A DNA stretch of 64,000 bases from NCBI GenBank assembly GCA_027257055.1, contig JAPVLO010000019.1, forward strand, positions 10,807,001-10,871,000, read 5' to 3'. The translations under genes were made by a program, and so were the position numbers. This stretch comes from Cephalopachus bancanus. Its lineage: Eukaryota; Chordata; Mammalia; Primates; Tarsiidae. Each line of letters opens with the position of its first letter. Position 1 is the stretch's first letter. The notes under the pieces are model-generated. The model was not told where the DNA came from and did not search any database. It saw only the letters and a program-made list of their open reading frames with translations. Of this stretch, positions 33,662-46,082 are shown in pieces.

Positions 33662-34320
33662 GTTTCCTTTAAGTGTTCTTTTACAGTATCACATAACCCT
33701 TGACTTCTGGCATCTACTTGTTACAGCAGGAAACCCTTTCTGGTGAGGTTCCTTCCAGATGACTTAGTTATATCTGACAGATTTCTTCTCGTGTATGGGA
33801 ATCTTGACCCACCTGACTACTAGTACTCCTATATGCTATTTTAATTTTTCTGTTTAGAACAGCTCCAGGCAGTCTTAGGCCAAGGAGAAAGCTTTACTTT
33901 TACTAAAGGCACACACAGTTTCTCAAGTTCTATGGTTATTTCTCTTGGGCCCTTTTGCTTATATTGAGGATATTAGGAGAATAATGATTCTGCCCTCTCC
34001 CATAAGGAGGAAAACAGAAACACTACAGTACTGTTTATACTTTATAAATTTTATAATCACCTTCATTTCAGTCTCCTGACCCAATTTATTTAGTCTTTCC
34101 TTTGTTTTTCAGGGATGGTTTGCTATTGTTGCCAACTGAATTCCCTGGAAAAAAAGGCTCTAATATGAAAAGTAGTATACAAGTTTATTGTGTTTGCTTT
34201 TTTAACATATGTGGGGAAGTGAAGGAAGCAGAATTGGGGTGGGGCAAAGGTCACAACAGTTCCTGTGGAAAGCTCTGAAGCTAAAAATGTCATTTGGCGG
34301 CTTCCTAATTTGACTCAAAA
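33662..34320. other. Nothing recognised
   Basis: No repeat identified with confidence. Confidence 0.4.
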
Positions 34321-34332
34321 AAGTCTGGTCCT

Positions 34333-34626
34333 AGCCGGGCTCGGTGGCTCAGCCTGTAATCCTGCGCCTTTGGGAGGCTGAGGTGAGTGGATTGCCTGTG
34401 CCCGCGGGTTCGAGACCCGCCTGGGCAGCGAGACCTCATCTCTACAATAAATCAAAAAAAAAAAATCAGCCGGGCGTGATAGCACATGCTTGTAATTCCG
34501 GCTACTTGGAAGGCTGAGGTGGAAGGATTGCTGGAGCCCAGCAGGTCGAGGCTGCGGTGGCCGGGAGCGGCCACTGCACTCCAGTGTGGGTGACTGAGTG
34601 AGACTCAAACTCAAAAAAAAAAAAAA
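34333..34626 (+). mobile_element. Alu SINE, youngest (derived) subfamily form
   Basis: Full-length dimer with A-tail. The left arm has GCGGGTTCGAGACCCGC, a five-pair stem around a seven-base loop like a tRNA T-arm, and the derived 'gggcagcgagacc' that lacks ACTTG. The right arm has the hairpin-forming 'gtggccgggagcggccac'. The TSD AAAAAGTCTGGTCCT is exact (34318-34332 and 34627-34641). High CpG content fits a young insertion. Confidence 0.95.
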
Positions 34627-34846
34627 AAAAAGTCTGGTCCTTTTAAATCCCTCACCAGTTAGTTACTGGATGTGTGCTTTCTCTGAGAAGGTTGTATGAC
34701 ATTGAAAGTGGCACCTCTCCTTAGTCAAGCATAAGTTGAACAGACACTCAAGCTGTCAAAAATCAGAAGTTGGGAAAATGTGTGGTTTGCTCCTGGAGCG
34801 AGTATTTGGGTAAGGCACTATAAATAACAACACATGTACCTTTTCA

Positions 34847-34870
34847 TTAATCATATGTTAATATGATTAA
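34847..34870. repeat. Perfect 10-bp inverted repeat, 4-base loop
   Basis: TTAATCATAT and ATATGATTAA flank GTTA. In AT-rich DNA such short palindromes arise by chance fairly often. Confidence 0.9.
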
Positions 34871-34959
34871 CAGATTAATTTAAATGTAGAGGCTCTTAGT
34901 CTAAGTCCTCAGCATCACAGAACTTTAACACAAATTTTTAAGAGACCAGGAACTGTCGC

Positions 34960-35180
34960 ACTCAACATACGATTATGTAGTGTACACATCCATAGGTGAG
35001 ATGTGTATAATAACTCAATGCATATAGATATATTTGAAAAAGATAGTTATTAAAGTATTAAAAGTGTGAATCCCTAGGTGGCAAGGTTTTAGGAGGTTCT
35101 CTTTTTTTTTGCACCTTTTGCATATTCTTGAATTTCTTGAAATTTATAAGTAAAGAATTCAGGAAATGAAAGTTCTGAAT
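34960..35180 (+). mobile_element. Old L1ME 3' UTR end
   Basis: 'gtgtgaatccctaggtggcaaggttttagg' (only its order matters) followed by 'cttttgcatattcttgaatttc' matches the last ~150 bases of L1ME-type elements. Confidence 0.5.
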
Positions 35181-35546
35181 TAAAAAAATACAAGTAAGCA
35201 AACAAAAACCACCATCTGCTTTAGTTCATAATATAATTTATTAAAGAATATTTGATAGCTCGGCTTTCAGAGTGAATGCTTCACCACTACTATTCACAGG
35301 CAAAATCACCAGAAGTTACATTCCTGACACTGGACACAGGATGCTATGAATACTGGCAATGATCTGATGACTCCATTACCACGCTTGTCTAAAACTGAAT
35401 TCCACGGGGAAGTCTTCTTAAAAATTAGTTTTGCAATGATGTGTCTGATGCAGAATATCTGTGTTACTTTCAGGATTTAAAAGTTAAAAAAAATCTCCAA
35501 AGTAGAAAAGATATTTAAAAGTGTTGAGTAGCCAGGAAATAAATAT
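35181..35546. other. Nothing recognised
   Basis: AT-rich and unassigned. It directly precedes the L1 target site. Confidence 0.4.
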
Positions 35547-35556
35547 AACAAGTGAC

Positions 35557-36483
35557 CAGGGGGATTCCTAGATGGTGACAGAGTCAGTCAGAGTGCATGA
35601 ATCTCCTCATAAATGATTGGATGCAAGGATGAATATACATTCTAGTGACTCGGCAGAATGGGTATGCAGATGTCTGATTGAGTGGAGTTGCAGGAACAAC
35701 AGACATGAGCTCTCCTGTGAAGGTGGCTTCTCCAGGTAGCTACTTGGAATTCAGTGTGCTCTGTGGTCAAGACACAGGCACCATCTCTGCAACACTACCT
35801 GCAAAACAGTGGTGAAAGTCACCCTCTGCCAGCAAGTGCCCCATCAAACACTGGCAGTTGGAACCATGGAGAAAATACACTAGAGGAACCCAACACCATG
35901 TCCTAGCTAAGGACAAGACGCTGAGATGTTCCTGATACCCAATCGGAGACAGGCTCTGACCTGACCATGTGAACAACGGAGTTACTCCCTGAGACTGAGG
36001 GGGTGAACTCAGCACCCATCTGATGTTGATCATTGAAAGAATATCCCAGGTGCAGTATCCCCAGATGGACAGGCCCAGTGAGGAGAACCAGGCACCCATC
36101 CCTCAACTGAAGCATTTGTGGTCTGTGGCTACAACCAGCAATGAAGAATCCAGTCTCAGTCCACAGCAAATGAATGGCAGTGAGTTTTGAAGTGATACAG
36201 CATGCTTTTTTCCCAGGGATTCTTGAGACATGCAATCCTGGTGGGGAGTATCCTGATCAGCACACATGGAGAGGCCTGAACATAAGCAGATCAGCTGGGA
36301 ACAGTTTGCAGCCTCCTCCTGACAGCCTGGGGTAAACAGGGGGACAGATTAATAAGTCAGAAACCTTTCCCCTTGGAAACCTCTCCTTTCTGACACAAGT
36401 CAAGAAAAGCAGTGTTTAGATCATACCTACAAGAAACCCAAAGTCACAAATTGCCACAAGAGGGCTCTCAAGGATTACAAATT

Positions 36484-36521
<38 letters not shown>

Positions 36522-37090
36522 TGGTCCTACCTGTTTTTTAAAAAAATGCAATAGTGGGAGGAAGGTATATTTAGTTTTGTTTTACATCTTCTCCTTCTTT
36601 TTTTTTCTCCAATAAGGGTATATATGAGTGTGAAAGTCTCCTCATAGTCAGTTTCTGTTAATTTTTTAACTTTTATTTATTTATTTTTACTGATTTGTTT
36701 GTTTATCTCTTTTTTTTTGGTTTGTATGTTTTTCCTTCTCTTCTTTGTTCTCTTCATTGTCATGTTCTCTCTTTCTTAGTTCCTTTCCTTTCCCTTATAT
36801 TACTTTGTACCTAGGAAAGATACATATATTCCCGTTACATGGACATATTGTGAGTCAGTGGGAAGTGGGTCCCTGGGCACCTATATACCAATCAATGATC
36901 ATTATGATCTACAGGCAGCTTTTGAATCTTAGCACATGCTATCATACCTTACTCTAATCTCAAATCTGCAAAAGGATAACATAGCTTCCCTCCAATCCAG
37001 CATCAAAGTCAAACTAATCCAGAGCCTTTATCAAAAAAGAATAGGGAGCTAAACTAAAATAAGTGAAACCATCCCCTCACTGTTGCTCTG
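35557..37090 (+). promoter_or_regulatory. L1 5' UTR (internal promoter region)
   Basis: A GC-richer first ~800 bases is followed by a GT microsatellite and a T-rich stretch, ending before ORF1. The start resembles the G-rich 'gggggag...aagatgg' start motif of primate L1s. Two antisense frames of 110 codons (35767-36099, 35903-36235) overlap here. Primate L1s have a known antisense ORF0, but I see no shared motif. Confidence 0.65.
36485..36523. repeat. (GT)n microsatellite
   Basis: About 18 GT units with one GG interruption near 36514. Confidence 0.95.
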
Positions 37091-37099
37091 TTTACTGAG

Positions 37100-38070
37100 C
37101 AACAGAAGTAAACAGAAAAGAAAAACCCATCACAAATGAAGAATAATTAAAGAAAAAATACAGGAACTCCACAAAACCCAAAAAGGATAGTGAATGAGAA
37201 TGCTGACTTCAGAGCTCAAACAATGAAGAGTGCCCAGATTGACTGGACTCAGACCATAAATACAGAGATCAAGGAATGGTTGGGAAATATGAATAAGAAT
37301 CAAGGAAAGCAAGATGGAAACATGAAAAAATTAATTAATGAGATGCAAACTATAAAGAATTTGGTAAATGAAATAAAAAACAAACTGACAAGCATAGAAA
37401 GCAAAATTAACCAGACAGAAGAAAGAATCTCATAACTTGAAGATCAAAATATGGAATTCATCCTATCTGTTAAAAACATTGAAAGAAAGCTTAACATGAC
37501 AGAATAAAACCTTCAGGAGATGTGCCATTATATTAACAGACCAAATTTACATCTGATAGGAATCTCTGAAGTGGAAAAGGAAAATGAGAGAAGTCTGGAT
37601 AAAAACATTCCATGAGGTCATCCAATAAAACTTCATGCATTTCATTAGACATGTGACCATCCAAACACAAGAGATTCAGAAAACCCCTATAAGGCATTAA
37701 ATCAAAAGACAAACTCCTAAACACATAGTAATTTTCTTACACAAAGTAGGTATAAAAGCAAAAATCCTAAAGGCAGTGAGAGAGAAAGGTCAGACTACCT
37801 ACTAGCGAAGATGAGTTAGAATAGCCACAAACTTATCTACAGAAACACTACAGGTTGGAGGAGACTGGAGGGCAAACTTCAAAGTTCTCAAAGATAACCA
37901 ATTAGGATATTAGGAACAATTATTTTCTAACCAGGTAAACTAAGTTTTTTCAGTGAGGGAGAATTAAAATCCTACCAAGACATTCAATCCCTAAAAGTTT
38001 ATGCTGCCTCCAGGTCAGCTCTACCAGAGATACTTAAGAAAGTATTAAGCACAGAAGAAAAAAAAGACCC
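37100..38070 (+). pseudogene. L1 ORF1 remnant
   Basis: The frame at 37190-37435 encodes a lysine- and glutamate-rich helical segment typical of the ORF1 coiled coil ('LINEMQTIKNLVNEIKNKL'). After a stop come the linker and RRM start ('CHYINRPNLHLIGIS', about 37525-37570). Frame-broken C-terminal sequence ends near 'ALPEILKKVLSTEEK' at 38020-38060. The original protein is an RNA-binding chaperone of the L1 particle. This copy has at least five stops. Confidence 0.8.
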
Positions 38071-38215
38071 ATGCTTTTCCCAAGAATGTGGAAAAAAGAT
38101 TAAATACACACACATATATCAACCTCCAAAATCAAAAGAAAATCCACAAAGAAATATACAAACAAACAACATCATCATCATCAACAACAAATTCTATAAG
38201 AGCCTAATGACTGGG

Positions 38216-41200
38216 ATAATCTCTCATATTTCAATAATCAGCCTTAATGTGAATGGACTAAATGCACCACTGAAAAGACATAAAATAGCAAACTGGATTT
38301 AGAAAACATGATGCAACAATTTGCTGTCTCCAGGAGTCTCATCTCACCAGAATGGACACTCACAGACTCAAAGTTAGAGGATGGAAAACAAATTTCCAGG
38401 CAAACGGCAAATTTTCAGGCAAGCAAAAGAAAGCAGAAGTTGCGAGAGTAATATCAGACAAAATCTTTAAACTATCAAAAGTTAAAAAAAGATGTGGAAG
38501 GACACTACATAATGATAAAAGGTTCAATCCATCAATGAGAAATATCTATCTTGAGTATATATGTACCCAACATAGGAACATCAACTTTTATGAAGAAGCT
38601 TCAAGGTAAACTAAAAAAAGATATTGACTCTAACACTATCATAGGGAGACTTATATGTCCCACTAACAACCCTAGATAGATCATCATGGCAAAAAAGGAA
38701 CAAGGAGATCTGGAACCTCAACTTGACACTTGACCAAATGGACTTAATAGATACCAACAGAACACTCTGCCCAACAACCATGGAATATACATTCTACTCA
38801 TCACCACATGGGACATACTCCATGATCAACCATGTCCTCAGTCATAAATCAAGCATAAATAAATTCCATAAGATCAAAAAACTGCCATGTACCCTCTCAG
38901 ATCACAGTGCAATAAAAATAAATATCAACAACAACTCCCCCAAAGTCAATAAGGTCATGGACACTAAACAGCATGATGCTGGACAACTGGTCAGCACAGA
39001 AAATAAAACAGAAATTCTGGAATCAAATAAAAATAAAGATACTTCTTACCAAAACCTCTGGGATGCCATGAAAACAGTACTAAGAGGGGAATTTGTTTCT
39101 TTACAAACACACATCAAGAAAATGGAAAGATCACAAGTCAACAGCCTAACAAATCACCTAAGGGAGCTAGAAAGACAAGCTCACCAAAACACTAACTTCA
39201 GCAGAAAAATCCATATCACCAAAGTAAAAGTCCAAATACAGGACACAGAAGACAAAAATATCATTGAAAATAATTATCAAAACAAAAAACTGGTTCTTTG
39301 AAAGAATAAGCAAGATAGATGCCCCCCCCCAGCCAGATTGGCCAAGAAAAAGAGAAAAAGCCCAAATAAACACAATCAGAAATACAAAAGATCAAATCAC
39401 AATGAACCCCCAAGAAATACAAAAATTATCAAAGATGATTATACACACCTGTATGGAAGCAAACTTAAAAACCTAAATGAAATAGAGAAATTTCTGACAT
39501 GACACAGCCTCCCAAGGTTGAAACAAGAAGAAATTGAGACATTAAATAGATCAATAGCAACCCAGGAAATCAATTTTGTCATAAGAAAACTACCTACAAA
39601 AAAATACCCTGGACTGGACAGTTTTCCAGTAGAGTTCCACAAAACATACAAGGAGGAGCAGATACCAGTCCTATTGAAAGTATTTCAAGCAATCTAGAAA
39701 GATGGAACTCTCCCCAAATCATTTTATAAAGCTAACATGACAGTGATACTCAAGCCAGGTAAAGATCCAACAAAGAGTGAGAACTACAGGCCAATAACCC
39801 TGATGAACAAGATGCAAACATACTTAAAAAGATTGTAGCAAATTGTATCCAATAGGACATCTCAAAAATCATCACCATGACCAAATAGCCTTCATCCCCA
39901 GATGCAAGACTGGTTCAACATTCACAAGATTATAAATGTAATTAAATACATCAACAGATGTAAAAATAGGAATCACATGATTATATCACTAGATACAGAA
40001 AAAAGTTTTATTAAAATCCAGCATCTCATCTTGAGAAAAACCCTGGAACACTGGCAAAGAGGGAACATACCTCAAAATAGTAAGAGTCATCTAAGATAAC
40101 CCACAGACAACATATTGCTAAATACAAAGAAACTGAAAGCATTCCCCCTGAAAACCAGAACAAGTCAAGGCTGCCTACTTTCACCCCTCTTGTTCAACAT
40201 AGTGTTGGAAGTCCTAACTAGAGTGATCAGATAAGAAGGAAATCAGGGACATCCATATAGGAAAAGAGGAAGTCAAGTTATTCCTCTTTGCTGACAACAT
40301 GATCCTATACCTTGACAATCCAAGAAAATCTGTCAAAAACCTTCTTGTACTAATGAAGTACTTTGGCAAAATCTTGGGGTACAAAATCAACGTACAAAAG
40401 ACAGCTGCATTCTTATACACCAACAGCAAACAGGCAGAGAACAACAACAACAAAAAGCACAATCCCATTTATAATAGCAACCCCCCAAAAAAAGAAGTAC
40501 CTCAGCATTTTCCTAATCAGAAAAGTGAACAAACTTTACAATGAAAGCTACAAAACACTGCTCAAAGAAATCAAAGAAGACACAATAAATGGAAAAATAT
40601 TTCATATTCATGGACAGGAAGAATCAACATTATGATGTCCATCCTAACCAAGGCAATCTACAGATTTAACGGAGTATCCATTAAATTATCAACATCATTC
40701 TTCTCAGTCCTGGAAATGATAATACAAAAATTCTATAGATACATAAATGACCATGAATAGCCAAAAAAACCCTCAGCAAAAGAAACAAAATGGGAGGTTC
40801 CATACTTTGAACTTTATTATAAGGCTACAATAATCAAAACAGTCTGGTATTGGTACAAGAACAGGCATATAGACCAATGTAACAGGATAGATATTCTGGG
40901 AGCAAAATCTCAATCTTTCAATCAACTCATCTTTGGCTTGGCAAAGCCTCCACTAACAACCACTGGGGAGAGAAGAATTTAGTAAATGGAAAACTGACTG
41001 ACCACAAGCAGAAGATTAAAACAAGACACCTACCTATCACTATACACAAAAATCAAGTCTAAATGGATCAAAGTCCTAAATGTAATGCCTCAAACTATAA
41101 AAATCTTAAAAAAATACAGTAGACACCATTATGGAAATTGGGTTTGGCAACCAATTTCTGATCAGAACCTCAAGTGCCCATGCCGTAAGAGATAAAATAG

Positions 41201-41890
41201 ATAAGTGGGTCCTCATTAACTGAAAAACTTCTGCAAAGCAAAATAAATCATGAGTAGAGCAGGAAGATAGCCCACAGAATGGGAAAACATTTTTTCCAGC
41301 TGTATATCTGACAAAGGCCTAACATCTAGGATCTACAAAGAATTCAAACATGCCAAAAGGAAAAAAATCAGTCTCATTACAAAGTGGGCAAAAGATATGA
41401 ATAGACACATTTCAAAAGAAGACATATAAGCAGCCAACAGACACACGAAAAAGTTTTCAACCTCAATAATTATCAAAGAAATGCAAATGAAAACAACACA
41501 GAAATCACCTAACTCCATTCTGGATAGCCATCAACAGTGATGCAAAAAAACAACAGGTGCTGGAGAGAATGCAGAGAAAAGGGAACACTTACACTGTTGG
41601 TGGGAGTGTAAACTATTATAACCTCTGTGGAAACTGTGTGGTGATTCCTTAAAGATCTAAAACTTGGCCTTCCATACAACTTCAAATTACCCTTCTGGGA
41701 ATATACCCAGAGAAACTCAAATCATTCTATAAAAAAGATACCTGCACATGCATGTTTATTGCAGCATTATTCACAATAGTAAAAACATGGAAACAACCAT
41801 GCTGCTCATCGAAAATGGACTAGATTTAAAAAATGTGGTACATGCACAATGGAATATTATGCAGTCATAAAGAAGGATAAAATTATGAAC
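38216..41890 (+). pseudogene. L1 ORF2 remnant (endonuclease, reverse transcriptase, Cys-rich end)
   Basis: Endonuclease landmarks are visible: 'SLNVNGLNAPLKRHKIANW' at about 38240-38300, 'ESHLT' at 38335 and, in the longest open frame of the window (38723-39301, 192 codons), 'LSDHSAIKI', the C-terminal catalytic region. RT fingers and palm follow at 39700-40330. The active site reads FADN instead of FADD at 40290-40301, so a catalytic aspartate is lost. The Cys-rich end lies near 41560-41640. Many frameshifts and stops break the whole. Confidence 0.85.
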
Positions 41891-42295
41891 TTCACAGCAA
41901 CTTGGATGACTCACCTAAGTCTATAGACTTAGTGATTTATCACAGAAATAAAAAGCTGAGTACCACATATTCTCACACATAAGAGGACCCTGAACAATTA
42001 TCATAATACTGTAAGTAGTGGCAAACTGCTGGTGGGGGTGAGGTGCACTTCATCAGTAAGAGTACCTGATCTCAAACCAAACTTTACCTGTATAATAACC
42101 ACTTATATACCTACCTGAATTGGACCCCACATCTTTAAAATAAAAATAAATAAAAACATGTGACTATTACCACATAGAATCTAGTATAAATAGAAAAGCA
42201 AAGTCAGTTTAATTAGAAAAATTTAACAATAGTTTATGCACTTCTATCTTTTTTTACACAAAACTGTTGTTTATGTTTCAAAAGTGATTTTTTAA

Positions 42296-43337
42296 AAATC
42301 AGTATTTTTTATTTTAATATTGTGGGGGTACACTTAAGGGTTAGGTATACAAATATGCTTCGTTCAGGCACCCTTGTTGATAAGGGGTGTCTCTCCTTCC
42401 CCCAATAGATATTGACTACCGTTAATCCCACCTCCCTTACCTCCCTCCCCCCGCATAGTTTCCCACCACTGTTAATCCTTTCCTTATAGTATTACAATAG
42501 ATGGTCAAGGTTCACTATATGAGTGAGAACATGTGATACTCAGATCTTTGTTTCTGTGAGAGGTCACTCAGTATTATAGATTCTAGTTCCATCCAGGTAA
42601 CTGCAAAATTCGTGATTTTGTTCTTTTTTATGGCTGCGTGGTATTCCATCATGTATACGTACCACATTTTTTAATCCAGTCCTCTTTTGATGGGCAGCAT
42701 GGTTGGTTCCAGGTCCTTGCTATTGTGAACAATGCTGCAATAAACATACATGTGCAGGTATCTTTTTTATAGAGTGATTTCAATTCTTCAGGGTATATTC
42801 CCAGTAGGGGGATTGTGGGGTCATATGGGAGGTCGATATTTAGAGCTTTTAGGAGTTGCCACTCTGTTTTCCACAGAGGTTGCACTAGTTTGCACTCCCA
42901 CCAAGAGTGTAGAAGTGTTCCCTTTTCACCACACCCTCTCCAGCAACTGTTATTTTTTGAGTTATTGATAATTGCCATTCTGGAGTTAGGTGGTATCTCA
43001 TTGTGGTTTTGATTTGCATCTCCGTGATGATTAGTGAGGCTGAACATTTCTTCACGTGTCTGTTGACTGCTCAGATGTCTTCCTTTGAGAAGTGTCTGTT
43101 CATATCTTTTGCCCACTTTATAATGGGGTTGTTTGTTTTTTTCTTTTCAGCACATTTGAGTTCCTTGTAGATCCAAGATGTTAAGCCTTTGTCAGACCTG
43201 GAGTTGGCAAGTACTTTTTCCCAGTCTGTGGGCTGTCTCCCTGCTCTCTTGATGGTTTCTTTGGCTTTGCAGAAGTTTGTCAGTTTAATGAGGTCCCACT
43301 TGTCTATCTTATCTCTTATGATCCATGGGTTCAAAAA
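42296..43337 (-). mobile_element. LINE-1, 5'-truncated, antisense, comparatively young
   Basis: The 3' UTR begins after poly-T ('attgtgggggtacac'), then ORF2 C-terminal sequence runs to 43334 with only one frame change. The flanks 'aaaagtgattttt' (42280-42294) and 'aaaaatgatttttaaaaaa' (43333-43351) form a likely TSD. Its 3' UTR differs from that of the other L1s here ('acccttgttgataagggg'), so it is of another subfamily. Confidence 0.88.
42649..43334 (-). pseudogene. L1 ORF2 C-terminal fragment with intact Cys-rich motif
   Basis: Two overlapping minus frames (43071-43334 and 42649-43116) cover the last ~225 residues of ORF2. The motif '[18 protein letters not shown]' keeps the spacing C-x3-C-x7-H-x4-C of the L1 Cys-rich domain, and 'DLPYDPTIPLLGIYP' follows. 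One frameshift near 43090 separates the frames. There is no promoter or start, since the element is 5'-truncated. Confidence 0.88.
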
Positions 43338-43351
43338 TGATTTTTAAAAAA

Positions 43352-44295
43352 TACAGTTAATATAAGATTAACTAGTAAAACCAGGTTGTAAATATAGTTT
43401 TACTTCTTCTTCTAAGGCACTCATTTTTTAAATTTATAATGTAGAAGCAATAATGTGTTTTATTACAGGTTTATTGTTTGTATTCTACAAAAAATGGCTG
43501 CCTTGTAGTAGACATTAAGTAAGAAGTAATTGAGTATCATTAATATTACTTGTGTCATTACTGTGATTGCCATATTAAGGTGAATAAGGAAAGGGTGACA
43601 AGTTTTTAGGTTGATTATTTCTTCTGAGAATGTTGGCAATTTTTACATATTTAAGAAAAAGAAAGAGTACTGGTCATTTTTCTGCAGCTAACTAACAGAG
43701 GTTTTTCTGTCAGATCCTGTGCATACAGAAGACATATTGCTGATGTCATAAGCCACACTGTCTTCAGCTTCTTGAAAATTGGATAACACACACATATTTT
43801 CTTTGTCATTGGTTATTCTTTTATTTCTTCATGATATATTTACTTGAAGTTGTCCTTGCAGTAATTGTTAGTTTTCTTTTCCCTAAACAATAAGATCCCA
43901 GTCATGAAGCTCTTAGTTTGCAATTTAAAAAAAAAGGATAATATACTTGTGCAAAATTTCTAAACTAATTAAGTAGCATTTGTATAAATTATCATCAAAA
44001 TTTATAAAATAATACATCCACTAAAATAGTTTAGGGAAGCTTTCTGGTTCAGAGCATTCTTCTATCGTATTCATCAAAGATGTCTTACTCTGTTTCATTT
44101 AGACACCTATCTTCATCAGTTACCTTTACAGTGAAGATGACATATTTAAGACATATATTTACCTGAATTCTTTTACATATAGTTTATAAAAAATATTTTG
44201 TCAGTAGCTAAAATAAACAAAGAAGGATGACTTTAAATGTTAAGAATTACATCTCACATTTTTACTATCATAACATTTGACACAATGCAACAAAT
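43352..44295. other. Nothing recognised
   Basis: AT-rich and unassigned. Confidence 0.45.
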
Positions 44296-44299
44296 CTAT

Positions 44300-44425
44300 G
44301 TGATTGTCTTTCTCTTTTCACTACAGTGTAAGCAACAGGATAGGCATCATTTCTACTTACCATCCTACCCCAATCTCCTAGACAGTGCAAAGCATACAGT
44401 TAACTTTTTGAATGTTTTATAATTC
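44300..44425 (+). mobile_element. L2 LINE 3' end scrap
   Basis: 'gtgtaagcaacaggataggcatc', 'cctaccccaatctcctagacagtgcaaagcatac' in order match the L2 3' terminus ('ctgtaagc...agcacctagaacagtgcc'). Confidence 0.5.
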
Positions 44426-44910
44426 AGAATTAATAATTTTTCAAGTCCATGGAAATGTATTACTGATGTTACGTATAAGCATTTAAAAATATTTCACTCT
44501 CATACTTTAAAGATACTTTCTCATCTGTAATTTGTCACCAGAGGGTAAAGAGGGATTAAAGATACAGGTAATATACTGAAATTAAATAAGAAAATGGCCC
44601 CCTTACACAGAGGGCTGAGGGAACTGGCATAGATCAGGCAACCTGGGAGAAGTTAAGAACAAAAGAAAATGGAAAGATGGCTTTCTGTGGCCTAACAAGG
44701 CTCTACAAGATTGAGAGAAGTAGAACCTGAGACTTCTCAATGAGGAAAGAGAGAGAGGAGTGGAACACACCTTCAATGACCCTGGTATTTCAATGTGCAG
44801 CCCAAGGAACTGGTTTCTGTCTTCTCTCACCTATAGAACCAAAGAAACTCTTAGTTTGAAGGGTTAGCTAACGACAAAGGAAAATGGGCAGGAAAAAGGA
44901 AAAAAACATG
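44426..44910. other. Nothing recognised
   Basis: The minus frame at 44603-44830 shows no family features. Confidence 0.4.
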
Positions 44911-45022
44911 TCTAAACATAGTTAAATGATGTTTGATAAGGGTGCTAAGACAATTCAACAGGAGAAGGATAGTCTTTTCAATCAAAGGTGCAGGAAAAAC
45001 TAGATATAAAGATTAATAGTTA

Positions 45023-45326
45023 GGACCAGGAATGGTGGCTCAGGCTTGTAATTCCAGAAATTTGGGAGGGCAAGGCAAGAGGATTGCTTGAGCTTTGGAG
45101 TTCAAGATCAGCCTGAGCAACATACTGAGACTTTGTCTCTACTACAAAAAAAAAAAAAAAAAAATTAGCCAAGCATGGTATATACGTGTAATCCCAGCTA
45201 CTTGAAAAACTAAGGCAGAAGGATCTCCTGAGCCCAGGAAGTTGAAGTTGCTGTGAGCCGTAATTATGCCACTGCATGTCAGCCTAGGCCACAGAGTGAG
45301 ACCCTAACTCAAAAAAAAAAAAAAAA
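45023..45326 (+). mobile_element. AluJ-type dimeric Alu
   Basis: Old dimeric Alu: 'ggattgcttgagctttggagttcaagatcagcctgagcaac', a 20-base A linker, then 'ctgagcccaggaagttgaagttgctgtgagccg' in order. Inserted in the L1M. Confidence 0.92.
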
Positions 45327-46082
45327 TTAAGAATAAAGTTAGATCTCTGCTTAACATCATTCACAACATTAAACTCAAAATGAATTAAAGTCCTAAAAAA
45401 TACCTAAAGCTATAGAATGATTTTGCACTTAGTAATGATTTTGGTACATGACACCATAGGCACAGGCAATAAAAGAAAAAATAGACAAATTTGACTTCGT
45501 AAAAATTAAAAAGTTTGGGCTTCAAAAGATCTAATTGATGAAATAAAAAGGCAACCCACACAATGGAAGCAAACATTTGCAAATCATATATCTAATAAAT
45601 AATATCTGGAATATATAGAGAACTCTTAAAACTCCACAGTCAAAAACTAACTTAAATAAGTCATTGAAAAGCGGACAAAAGACATAAACAGACTTTCCAC
45701 AAAGAAGATATACAACTGGCCAATAAGCACATGAACAGAGGCTCAATATCACTAATCATGAGGAAAATGGAAGTCACAACTACAATGAGATATTGTCTCA
45801 TAATCATTAGGATAACTACTACCAAAGGACCAGAAAAGGGGAGCATGAGGAGAAATGGAAAATCTTCCATCCGGCTGGTGGGAATGTAAAGTGTTATTGC
45901 TGCTATGGAAAACAATATGGCGGTGCCTAGAAAATTAAAAAAAAAAAAAAAAAAAATAGAATCACCGTGTGATGCAGAAATTTCATCTTTGGATATATAT
46001 ACACAATATTTCCAAATATAACAAGAAAGAAATGCCAGTAAGAAAAAAAAACTGATTTGCTTTCATTGTCTAAATATAGACC

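Larger units (their letters stand above)
35557..42154 (+). mobile_element. LINE-1, full length (6.6 kb), decayed
   Basis: The element runs from a 5' end 'gggggattcctagatggtgaca' through 5' UTR, ORF1, ORF2 and 3' UTR to 'ttggaccccacatcttt' and an A-rich tail. The TSD is AACAAGTGAC (35547-35556) and AACATGTGAC (42155-42164), 9 of 10 bases. Both ORFs are broken many times, so it is inactive. A (GT)n array lies in the 5' UTR (36485-36523). Confidence 0.9.

Noticed and set aside
34403..34419. tRNA T-arm-like sequence, considered as a tRNA gene
   Set aside because: It is the B-box region of an Alu. There is no acceptor stem or anticodon arm.
34847..34870. 10-bp palindrome with 4-base loop
   Set aside because: Composed almost entirely of A and T in AT-rich DNA, so likely chance.
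35767..36235. Two overlapping 110-codon minus-strand frames in an L1 5' UTR, considered as L1 ORF0
   Set aside because: ORF0 is known from human-lineage L1s near the start of the 5' UTR. I see no shared motif, and the length is expected in GC-richer DNA.
38723..39301. Longest open frame in the window (192 codons)
   Set aside because: It is the endonuclease-to-RT linker of a dead L1 ORF2 ('LSDHSAIKI'), not a cellular gene.
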